A stretch of 64,000 bases of DNA from Amphritea balenae. GTDB lineage: Bacteria; Pseudomonadota; Gammaproteobacteria; Pseudomonadales; Balneatricaceae. The notes under the pieces were generated by a model. It made no database searches. It worked only from the letters and a program-made list of their open reading frames with translations, and was not told where the DNA came from. Shown here piece after piece: positions 53,066 to 61,105 of this stretch. Where the stretch lies: NCBI RefSeq assembly GCF_003858655.1, contig NZ_RQXV01000006.1, positions 1 to 64,000 on the forward strand, in the 5' to 3' direction. Position 1 is the stretch's first letter; every line of letters starts with the position of its first letter. The translations under genes and the position numbers were made by a program.

Positions 53066-53937
53066 AAAGCAGGTATAAAAGTGAAATCCCCCTCAATAGT
53101 GGACAACCAATACTGGGGATCTTTTAAAGCCTGCGAGTTGCCAGGTAGCGTCTTTTCTTATCCGTCTCAAGCGCTACAAAAGCCTGATAGCTATGCACGT
53201 GAGAAAGTACTGATTAGCCAAATCTTTCATGAACATAAAGGCCGTTACGGTTACCGAAGGATCATGTTTAGGCACGTGGCTAAACCACATGAAAGCTCTA
53301 CGCCTGATGACAAAATTATATCTAAAATCGACGGCTCGATCTAAACGCAACCAATCTAAATAGGTAAAATGGGGAAAGCTGCCCCGCATATACTACAACG
53401 TGATTTTTCCGCACAGCGGCCAAATGAGAAGTGGGTCACGGATGTCACTAAATTTAATATCAAAGGTCAAAAGATTTACCTTTCTCCAATCATTGATCTG
53501 TTTAACCAGGAAGGCGTAACATTTAAAACAGCACGCATCTTTGGTTACAGATATGCTCGAAGAGGCGGTAACGGCCTAGATGAAAGTAAATGTCCGTTCT
53601 TTATAGTGATTAAGGGTGGTAATATCGGAACCCTATTGCGCAAAAGATTCTGTCTAACAAAGACCTTGTACAGAGCATATCGAGAAAAGGTAATTGTTTG
53701 GATAATGCAGTCGCAGAAAGATTTTTCGCAATACTCAAAACAGAGATTTATCATCAGCATGGGTTCAATAATACTGATGATCAGATAAATCAGGTAGATG
53801 AATACATCGACTATTGCAATACGAAACGCATTAAGATGAAACTAGAAGGCCTGACCCCGGTCGAGTACCGAAATCAGACCTTATCTGTAGCCTTGCAATA
53901 AGTGTCCAACTTTATGGGGTCACTTCAAAGCCTGCTT
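53066..53937 (+). mobile_element. Decayed IS3-family insertion sequence
   Basis: About 870 bp between inverted ends: AAAAGCAGG...AAAGTGA at the left and TCACTTCAAAGCCTGCTTTT at the right. Inner ends carry GTGGACA on the left and TGTCCAAC on the right, as in IS3-family elements. It is shorter than the usual 1.2-1.5 kb, and no orfA is visible. The left end has an additional inverted copy of the end sequence (53069-53134). Exact boundaries and target duplication are not certain. Confidence 0.7.
53140..53901 (+). pseudogene. Degenerate IS3-family transposase (OrfB) remnant
   Basis: Pieces of an rve-type transposase are scattered over frames. HKGRYGYRRI (around 53234-53265) is the HTH_21 mark. 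QRPNEKWVTDVTKF and SPIIDLFNQE (53416-53510) hold the first catalytic Asp region. DNAVAERFFAILKTE (53701-53745) holds the catalytic Glu, and YIDYCNTKRIKMKLEGLTPVEYRN is the C-terminal part. Frame changes and a lost middle segment make it inactive. Confidence 0.85.
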
Positions 53938-53957
53938 TTTTGTAGTAAACCCTCTAA

Positions 53958-55091
53958 TTATAAAGTACGGGCGTTAAGGTAAGCCTGCTCAGATACAGCA
54001 TGCCATTTAGTTGCCTGATCACGGAACTTCACAAAGGAATCAAACACTTTCTGAGACATCGGATCTTTAGCTGCTTCTTCTGCTACAACAGCATCAGACA
54101 GGTCCTTAATCTGTTTCAGTACTTCATCCGGGAACTGACGTAGCTCAACTCCATGCTCATTAACTAACTGCTCCAGAGCACGGTTGTTCTTCGCTGTGAA
54201 GTCAGCCAACATATCCTGGTTCGCCACTCGAATAGCATTACGCACAATTACCTGCAGATCTGCAGGTAACTTCTCAAACGCTTCTTTATTAACAAAGCAT
54301 TCCAGTGTGGTGCCTGGCTCATGCCAGCCCGGGTAGTAATAGAACTTAGCCGCTTTATGCAGACCAAACGCCATATCGTTATACGGACCTACCCACTCAG
54401 TCGCATCGATAGCACCTGACTGCAGCGATGGGAAGATCTCACCACCAGGCAGTAATACCGGCGTACCACCGGCACGCTTCAGCACTTCACCACCAAGACC
54501 TGGGATACGCATTTTCAGACCTTCAAGATCCTTCACACTATTGATCTCACGATTGAACCAACCACCCATCTGCACACCGGTATTTCCAGCAGCACCAGGG
54601 ATCAGTCCAAATTCAGCATAAATCTCTTCCCACAGCTCCATACCGCCGCCATGGTACAACCAGGAGTTCATCTCCTGCGCCGTCAGACCAAAAGGGACAG
54701 CTGCAAAGAACTGTGCCGCACGGGTCTTACCTTTCCAGTAGTAAGCCGCACCATGACCCATCTCAGCTGTACCACGGGATACTGCATCAAAGATTTCCAG
54801 TGCGCCAACCAATTCTTTTGCGCCATAAACTTTAACTTTAATACGGCCACCAGACATCTGTCCGATCAACTCAGCCAGATTATTTGCACCAACACCCAGA
54901 CCCGGGAAATTCTTCGGCCAGGTAGTAACCATCTTCCATTCGATGGTTTCAGGCTTGGCAGGTGCTGCTGGCGCGGCATCTGCGGTTGGCTTACAGTCAG
55001 CAGCTGGTGGCGCTTTCTGCTCTGTACAAGCAGCTAAACCTGCCGCAGCAGCACCAAGACCCAGGACTTTAACTATTTCACGACGTTTCAC
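53958..55091 (-). CDS. TRAP transporter substrate-binding protein (TakP/DctP-like)
   Basis: A 377-residue extracytoplasmic receptor. The N terminus MKRREIVKVLGLGAAAAGLAAC has a twin arginine, a hydrophobic core and a lipobox-like LAAC, so it may be a Tat-exported lipoprotein. The mature part shows DctP-family features. GAIDATEWVGPYNDMAFGLH and YYYPGWHEPGTTLECFVNKEAFEKLP resemble TakP-type receptors for 2-oxo acids or similar carboxylates. It probably serves DctQM at 49992-51937, but it is convergent with them and separated by 2 kb of accessory DNA. The ligand is inferred. Confidence 0.88.
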   Translation of the reverse strand: MKRREIVKVLGLGAAAAGLAACTEQKAPPAADCKPTADAAPAAPAKPETIEWKMVTTWPKNFPGLGVGANNLAELIGQMSGGRIKVKVYGAKELVGALEIFDAVSRGTAEMGHGAAYYWKGKTRAAQFFAAVPFGLTAQEMNSWLYHGGGMELWEEIYAEFGLIPGAAGNTGVQMGGWFNREINSVKDLEGLKMRIPGLGGEVLKRAGGTPVLLPGGEIFPSLQSGAIDATEWVGPYNDMAFGLHKAAKFYYYPGWHEPGTTLECFVNKEAFEKLPADLQVIVRNAIRVANQDMLADFTAKNNRALEQLVNEHGVELRQFPDEVLKQIKDLSDAVVAEEAAKDPMSQKVFDSFVKFRDQATKWHAVSEQAYLNARTL

Positions 55092-55313
55092 AAGGCATCT
55101 CCCTTATCGTCTCTTTTATTTTGTTATTTTTCCATTCAACCCAATGAACATAGCACCAAGTGATAATCGCTGCAATTTCAATTAGTAAGCTTGGATAATT
55201 CCTTATAAAAAGTATCTATTTCACTGCAATATAAAGCACAACGCATTTATTCTATTCGTCAGTTTTACTGATATACTCATGCCGAAGCGCTTAAACTAAA
55301 GAAGAGAACCAGA

Positions 55314-56195
55314 TTGCAGTCGTTAAACCTTCTAAAATCCATTGCTGATGCTAAATCTAATCTGCGTAAATCAGAGCAGAAAGTAGCCGATTATGTTTTG
55401 GAAAACCCTTCCGACGTTATTCATATGCGTATCGTCGATCTGGCATCTGAAGCAAACGTCAGTGAGCCGACTGTGGTCCGTTTTTGTCGGGCGCTCAATT
55501 ATGATGGTTTTCAGGACTTTAAACTGACTCTGGCACAAGGTTTGGCCAGCAATGCTAACTTCGAACAGTTCTCACTAAACAGCAAAGACACTGTGAGTGA
55601 GTTTAAGCAGAAAATTTTTGATTCTACCGTGGGCAATATGATGCGGGTAAGGGAGGAATTAGATTCCGATACCCTCGAAGCCGCGATCAATGCCATCGCC
55701 AGTACCAACCGCCTGGAGCTCTATGGTTTTGGCGCTTCGGCTCCTGTTTGTGACGATGCTCAGCATAAGTTTCACCGCTTAAAAATAGCAGCATCAGCCT
55801 ATTCAGATCCGCATATGCAGATGATTTCGGCGACCACCCTGACCGAAACGGATGTTGTCATCGCCATCTCTCAAACCGGCCGAACCAAAGACCTGCTTCA
55901 CGCTGTAAAGTTGGTTAAAGATGCCGGTGTAACTGTTATCTCTCTCTGTCCGAGTAATACTCCATTGGCAGATCTTGCCAGTATATCGATCCATATCGAT
56001 CTCGAAGAAGATAAAGATCTCAGTACGCTTATGTCTTCCCGTGTGGTGCACTTAGTAGTTATCGATGTACTAGCCGTGGGTGTAGCGATGAAACTTGGAC
56101 CCGGTTTACTTGATCATCTGAAAACGATTAAACGTAGTCTGAAGAGCCTTCGTCAGAACGATAAACGTCTCCCCTTAAGAAAGCCTGCCGACTAG
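55314..56195 (+). CDS. hexR: HexR-like RpiR-family transcriptional regulator
   Basis: 293 residues from a TTG start (no ATG fits the conserved N terminus), with GAAGAGAA upstream. The RpiR helix-turn-helix domain reads LRKSEQKVADYVLENPSDV and SEANVSEPTVVRFCRALNYDGFQDFKLTLAQ. The SIS sugar-phosphate domain has ELYGFGASAPVCDDAQHKF and VVIAISQTGRTKDLLHAVKL. Overall it resembles HexR, the KDPG-responsive regulator of central carbon metabolism. It diverges from the TRAP binding-protein gene, which it may control. I found no clear HexR palindrome in the 220-bp gap. Confidence 0.82.
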   Translation: MQSLNLLKSIADAKSNLRKSEQKVADYVLENPSDVIHMRIVDLASEANVSEPTVVRFCRALNYDGFQDFKLTLAQGLASNANFEQFSLNSKDTVSEFKQKIFDSTVGNMMRVREELDSDTLEAAINAIASTNRLELYGFGASAPVCDDAQHKFHRLKIAASAYSDPHMQMISATTLTETDVVIAISQTGRTKDLLHAVKLVKDAGVTVISLCPSNTPLADLASISIHIDLEEDKDLSTLMSSRVVHLVVIDVLAVGVAMKLGPGLLDHLKTIKRSLKSLRQNDKRLPLRKPAD

Positions 56196-56432
56196 TTAAG
56201 CGTTTTTCCTGCCTATCATCTGAGCATCATCATCACAGCGCTAACCTTTACTCTGTGCTACCTTTCGCCCATTAAGTCGATTGATTGTCCACTTATAAAC
56301 ATTGGGCTTGTTAGCTGGTTCTCTAATTGAATTTCTATTTCATCTGTTATAAAAAAGAATGTACCTGTTAATTGGTTAAGCAAAGGACCTGTTGGCATCT
56401 GATCTACGTATCGCTATCGGGTCACTCTATAA

Positions 56433-56660
56433 ATGAGTATAGGAGCGCCTGCTATGCTGATACGAAAGGATCAGGATCTAAACGAGTTAGAAACCGAGAT
56501 ATTCGATATTATCGTCGGTATAGACGATGAGAAAAAACAGGAACAGCAAAAAAAAGCCTGTCAGAAAAGTCTCACTGCCCGACGGGCGGTTGAAGAACTG
56601 AAGCAAAAAAAACAGTTGGAATATGAGATTAGTGATGAGCACTGGTTTGATGATCTTTGA
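56433..56660 (+). CDS. PA3496-like small protein
   Basis: A 75-residue charged protein (or 68 from the ATG at 56454). It has an acidic N-terminal half, a lysine-rich middle, and then ARRAVEELKQKKQLEYEISDEHWFDDL. This resembles the C-terminal signature of the PA3496-type putative envelope-integrity family (RR...E.lEqk.L..el.d..dDL). The family link is by eye. It is a single gene followed by a terminator. Confidence 0.6.
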   Translation: MSIGAPAMLIRKDQDLNELETEIFDIIVGIDDEKKQEQQKKACQKSLTARRAVEELKQKKQLEYEISDEHWFDDL

Positions 56661-56676
56661 AACCTCATATTTCACC

Positions 56677-56710
56677 CATTAAAAAGCCTGCTAATGCAGG
56701 CTTTTTAATG
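56677..56710. terminator. Bidirectional terminator after the PA3496-like gene
   Basis: Perfect 15-bp arms (56677-56691 and 56696-56710), core AAAAAGCCTGC/GCAGGCTTTTT, TAAT loop, between convergent genes. Confidence 0.9.
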
Positions 56711-56745
56711 GAATAGAAACAAAAAAACGTTTCAAGAAATCAATA

Positions 56746-58242
56746 TCACATCTCTGGATAAAGAATATCCAAGGGTACTGAACGGCCACTATCGATAACA
56801 ATAGCTGCATGCTTTCGCTTCAGCTTTCTGGGCTCTGATACGCCGCAGGAATGCGCTATCATCGCCACTTCATTAACCAGATGGTTATGATAATTCATTA
56901 CCCGTACCGCTTTATCTTCAGGTACCAGGCCACGCTGAAGATCCTTATCATGGGTTGTAATACCAGTCGGACAAGTATTTTTATTACATTGCAGAGCCTG
57001 GATACAACCTAAGGCAAACATAAAGCCCCGCGCGCTGACACAGAAATCCGCACCTAAGCAAAGCGCTGCAGCAACATCTGTCGGGTTAATACACTTACCT
57101 GAAGCGACAATCCGGATCCGATCACGCAGATCGTGCATAATCAGTTTATTAACCAATGCAGGCAAACTTTCACGCAGTGGCAGACCGACACTATCCATCA
57201 GAGGCATGGGTGCGGCACCGGTACCACCATCACTGCTATCCAGCGTAATAAAGTCTGGTGCATGCTCTATACCACGGCTGATAATGGCTTCACAAAAATC
57301 ATCCAGCCAGTCAGTTGAACCAATAACCATCTTGAAGCCCACCGGTTTTCCCGTGACTTCCCGGATATGTACGATCATATCCAGCAGATCATCGATCGAA
57401 CCGATCTCAGGATGACGATTAGGGCTGATCGACGCTTCACCTTCCGGTATCCCCCGGATTCTGGCGATATCAGAACAGACTTTCTCTGCTGGCAACATGC
57501 CGCCTTTACCCGGCTTAGCCCCCTGACTCAACTTAATCTCAAACATTTTGACCTGATCATAAGCCGCTTTTTCGCGCAACTGATCATCACTCAGACGACC
57601 CTGTTCATCCCGCAAACCATATTTTGCAGTACCCACCTGACATACGATATCGCAACCGCCTTCAAGGTGGTAAGGCGATAGCCCCCCTTCGCCGGTATTC
57701 ATCCAGCAACCCGCTTCCCGGGCACCATTAGCCAGAGCCAGTACCGCAGGCTTTGATAGCGCACCGTAGCTCATACCCGATACATTAAAGAAAGATTTAG
57801 CATCATAAGGCTGACGACAATGTGGGCCTATACGAAACGGCTGAGTCTTAACCGCATCCTCTTTGAGGGTTGGAAATGGGCAGTTAAGAAAAAAATAGGT
57901 GCCAGGGATTCGCAGATCACGGGAAGAACCAAAAGCGATCGTATTATCCACATCTTTTGCCGCCCTATAGCACCAGCTGCGCTGAGCCCGGTTAAAGGGC
58001 ATCTCCTCTCGGTCCTGAGCAAAGAAGTACTGGCGGAAGAATTCACCAATATGCTCAAACAGATAACGAAACCGACCAAACAAAGGATAGTTACGACGAA
58101 TCGTTTGCTGAGTCTGGTGCTTATCAATCTGATAAATAATCAAAGCCGCAATCAAACCCGCAATGAAAATAAACAGCAGAATGCCGCCCAGTATTGCAAT
58201 AAAATTGATCGCAAAGCTGCTGATCGGATCAATCATATCCAC
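56746..58242 (-). CDS. Membrane-anchored FMN-binding glutamate synthase-like protein
   Basis: 498 residues. An N-terminal membrane helix (FIAILGGILLFIFIAGLIAALIIY) is followed by a domain like the FMN/Fe-S synthase part of GltB. Features are FFNVSGMSYGALSKPAVLALANGA, GEGGLSPYHLEGG, KLSQGAKPGKGGMLP, TLDSSDGGTGAAPMPLMD and a cysteine set CIQALQCNKNTCPTGI, matching the 3Fe-4S cluster spacing of glutamate synthase. There is no glutaminase domain and no small subunit nearby, so the true substrate is uncertain. Confidence 0.85.
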   Translation of the reverse strand: MDMIDPISSFAINFIAILGGILLFIFIAGLIAALIIYQIDKHQTQQTIRRNYPLFGRFRYLFEHIGEFFRQYFFAQDREEMPFNRAQRSWCYRAAKDVDNTIAFGSSRDLRIPGTYFFLNCPFPTLKEDAVKTQPFRIGPHCRQPYDAKSFFNVSGMSYGALSKPAVLALANGAREAGCWMNTGEGGLSPYHLEGGCDIVCQVGTAKYGLRDEQGRLSDDQLREKAAYDQVKMFEIKLSQGAKPGKGGMLPAEKVCSDIARIRGIPEGEASISPNRHPEIGSIDDLLDMIVHIREVTGKPVGFKMVIGSTDWLDDFCEAIISRGIEHAPDFITLDSSDGGTGAAPMPLMDSVGLPLRESLPALVNKLIMHDLRDRIRIVASGKCINPTDVAAALCLGADFCVSARGFMFALGCIQALQCNKNTCPTGITTHDKDLQRGLVPEDKAVRVMNYHNHLVNEVAMIAHSCGVSEPRKLKRKHAAIVIDSGRSVPLDILYPEM

Positions 58243-58429
58243 TCTCCTTAGTTGTTGTTCTAGAGGGTATAAGCGTTATTTTTTAATCCTAACCCGTTGT
58301 ATCAACAATGCCTACGATTACCGGCGATAGAATACGGTAAGAGTTTGGAATTAATCGCTATTGTTACCCGTTTTGTGGAACTGAAACTGAAAAATGGAAA
58401 AATATCTGATCATAACTTTCTCTCAGGCG

Positions 58430-60970
58430 CTATTCCGATCCAATAAACTCAGAAGCCTGAATTTCTTCGATTGAGAGTGAACGTTCAAGAAATAGATCAT
58501 CGACGCTTTCTATCGCTCCGGGTAGATCCAGCAGGATCCCTGTTTCCCCTTTAACCTTGCCCTGGCCATCGGATAGCCCTCCGCTTTCATAGCGATCTGT
58601 TTGCCCCCCTGCGTCAATAAAGACAGAAATACTCGACCCGCCATGATAACTGTTGGGTCCTGACCGCCCAGGTGTGAACCGATAAAGATCCTTCCCGTTA
58701 TGGTCAACGAAGAGTGCAAAGCCATTATGAGCCGATGCCCCTAAAGAGAAGCCCGGACCAGGCTGATAGGTATCATTTCCACTTTCCTCAATGAAAACCG
58801 TCGCTGACAGATCCCAGGCTGCACTGTTAGCGGCACCGACCCAGCCCTGATAAATATCGTTGCCGCCCTGATCCCAAAATGATCCCAGAGCCGAATGGGC
58901 AGCAAAACCTTGTGCATATCTAGCCCCTTCATAACGATCAGGACCAGTATCCATATCGATCAGCAGCCCCCATCCAAAGTAGTATCCTCCCCCCTGGGAG
59001 AAGTTTCCCGCCTCGTAAAAATCTGTACCGCCATCATCCAGCAATACTCCTATTCCACCTGAAGAAATAAACCTGAAACCAACCCCGACCCCCTGTGACA
59101 TACCTTTATAGATACCCACCCCATCCGGATAACTGGAACGATCTAGTCCTAATGCTACATAACGGTCATCACCGCCTCGGGAAATCAAGGCGCCAAAAGC
59201 GCCCGGGCCAGCAAAGCCCTGGGCAAAAGCTCCAGCGCTGAAACTATCCTGCCCAGCCCCATCCAGAACCGCACCAATCCCCTGACTGAGAGCACTGGCC
59301 TGCGCATATCGAACGCCACGATACCGATCATTACCTGCACGATCGATTAATAATCCAGCTCCGGCCAGGGCACTCCCCTGTGCAAAGCTCTGATTACTGG
59401 TATAGCTATCATCACCTTCCAGATCGTAGAGCACACCAATCCCCATAAAGCCTGTCCCCTGCGAGAAAGGTTTATCGGACTGATATCGATCATTACCGGC
59501 CAGATCAATTACCAGTGCGACGGGCCGATAGGGACGCCCAGCTCCAATCGCAGCACGATAGCGATCATCGCCCCCCAGATCGATCACCACCGAAAAATCC
59601 GATTTATAAACGTTATCACCGCTACCACCGATCACAATGTCCTGACCGGAATGCCACAGGACCCTACCGTTTATACCCTCCACCGGTTTAGTCTGCTCAA
59701 CGTTGCTCTCATGACTCTTCAGGTCTGTTTTCAGTTGAGTAAGGTAATCCGGCTTAACTGACTCTAATAGTACCTCCAACCCTGTCAGAAGTTCGCTTCG
59801 ATCAATTTTTGGCAGTAGCTGTATTACCTCCATATGTTGCTGCCAACGTAGCCTGTTATTATCCACATGCAGGTAAAGGTGCTGAGCAAACTTATCAGCA
59901 AGCGTCGGAAGAGAGTCTTTTAAGCGGCTACGCTCTGGCTCCGAAAGACGGCTAAAAGCCCGGGCAACGTGCAATTCTGTCTGATTGATCAGAGCAAGAA
60001 GGTAACGACCATGCTCTTCCGCCGATCCACCTGCTACCGGCCGAACCGGCACTTCCGAATCAGAAAGAACTTCTTTAGGTGAATCAAGGTGACGGCGAAC
60101 AGTCTCCAGCATTAATGAAAAATTCGGTCCCTTTGAATCACTGCTGTGAACTGAACGAAGAGCACTACCCAGGTTATGAGTCGCGTTAGCTAACTTGAGT
60201 GGTTTGCGATGCAGGTAACGAATTGTCCTTAACCGGAATGGATCATCAATCCTCTCATCCTGATTAAACCGTTCAAGTAGCTGGTCAAACTGTTCCTGTA
60301 CAGAGCCACGATCCGTCTCAGCGATACCTAGTATTCGTTTTGTTAGCTCAGCCTCCGGAAGCAGTGATTGCTGGTTCAGTTGTGGATCCACCGCCGAGCT
60401 ATCTAAAGGCAGGGGTTCAGCAGTATTGAATCGAGAGGTCAGGACCACTTCAATCTGTTGCTTCTGCTCCAAGCCCTTCGTACGTAATTCCACTAATTGA
60501 TCCGGGTGTTGATCGAGCAACCGATCAAGCGTACTTAACGGATCAGCTAAAGGGTAAGCTTGAGGCGTACTTTGCTTTGAATTATCCAGAAAGGTATCAG
60601 TGGAAACTACCCTGCGTCGGATCTGTAATGTCAGTTTCTCTCCAGCCCCCTTACCTTTGAGCAGCTCTCTGAAGTGAGACACAGCTTCGGTAGAAGGCTT
60701 TTCGAGAGAGATACCATTCAACTCAGTTAAAACATCACCGATCCTGAGTCCGCCCTTATCTGCGGCAGAATCAGGTAGTACAGCAGCAACTCTCACAAAG
60801 GCCAAAGCAGGTGTTCTTCCTTCAATTGGCTGAGCTGAAATTAATATCCCCAGAGAGCCTGGAGAATTTTGTCTGACAATCGTTTGCGTCTTAATCTGTG
60901 TACAGGCTGACAGAAAACACAGCAGCAGAAAACAGATAGTGGGGATTTTGAAGTAGTTGCTCATCACCAA
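58430..60970 (-). CDS. PDZ-domain lipoprotein with tandem GND-type beta repeats
   Basis: An 846-residue predicted lipoprotein (ICFLLLCFLSAC, lipid Cys at 23). Residues ~50-125 form a PDZ domain (AAVLPDSAADKGGLRIGDVLTELNGISLEK). A ~300-residue helical part follows. The C-terminal ~370 residues hold about a dozen repeats of ~30 residues with the pattern G-x-L-x-D-x-x-G-x-D-x-Y plus SQG or AQG, for example VIDLAGNDRYQS and VLYDLEGDDSYTS. The Asp/Gly-rich loops suggest a beta-helix or propeller, perhaps calcium-bound. I do not recognise the protein. It is a single gene between the glutamate synthase-like gene and glmS. Confidence 0.82.
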   Translation of the reverse strand: MVMSNYFKIPTICFLLLCFLSACTQIKTQTIVRQNSPGSLGILISAQPIEGRTPALAFVRVAAVLPDSAADKGGLRIGDVLTELNGISLEKPSTEAVSHFRELLKGKGAGEKLTLQIRRRVVSTDTFLDNSKQSTPQAYPLADPLSTLDRLLDQHPDQLVELRTKGLEQKQQIEVVLTSRFNTAEPLPLDSSAVDPQLNQQSLLPEAELTKRILGIAETDRGSVQEQFDQLLERFNQDERIDDPFRLRTIRYLHRKPLKLANATHNLGSALRSVHSSDSKGPNFSLMLETVRRHLDSPKEVLSDSEVPVRPVAGGSAEEHGRYLLALINQTELHVARAFSRLSEPERSRLKDSLPTLADKFAQHLYLHVDNNRLRWQQHMEVIQLLPKIDRSELLTGLEVLLESVKPDYLTQLKTDLKSHESNVEQTKPVEGINGRVLWHSGQDIVIGGSGDNVYKSDFSVVIDLGGDDRYRAAIGAGRPYRPVALVIDLAGNDRYQSDKPFSQGTGFMGIGVLYDLEGDDSYTSNQSFAQGSALAGAGLLIDRAGNDRYRGVRYAQASALSQGIGAVLDGAGQDSFSAGAFAQGFAGPGAFGALISRGGDDRYVALGLDRSSYPDGVGIYKGMSQGVGVGFRFISSGGIGVLLDDGGTDFYEAGNFSQGGGYYFGWGLLIDMDTGPDRYEGARYAQGFAAHSALGSFWDQGGNDIYQGWVGAANSAAWDLSATVFIEESGNDTYQPGPGFSLGASAHNGFALFVDHNGKDLYRFTPGRSGPNSYHGGSSISVFIDAGGQTDRYESGGLSDGQGKVKGETGILLDLPGAIESVDDLFLERSLSIEEIQASEFIGSE

Positions 60971-61053
60971 TCCTCTGAAACCTGAAAAGTCTCTCGGCCA
61001 GTATGATAGACACTACTTAGAATAGTAACTTCAGCACCTCGGTACAAAAGAAA

Positions 61054-61088
61054 TAACCGGTTTACAGCTTTTAACCAAAAACCGGTTA
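61054..61088 (-). terminator. Possible terminator of glmS
   Basis: TAACCGGTTT and AAACCGGTTA (61054-61063 and 61079-61088) form a 10-bp stem with a 15-base loop just past the glmS stop. The T-run after it on the minus strand is interrupted, so this is moderate evidence. Confidence 0.45.
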
Positions 61089-61105
61089 ACTTTTTGAGAC
61101 CTCAG

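Noticed and set aside
55092-55313. HexR operator between the TRAP binding-protein gene and the regulator
   Set aside because: The HexR palindrome pattern I know was not seen. Only A/T-rich sequence without clear symmetry is present.
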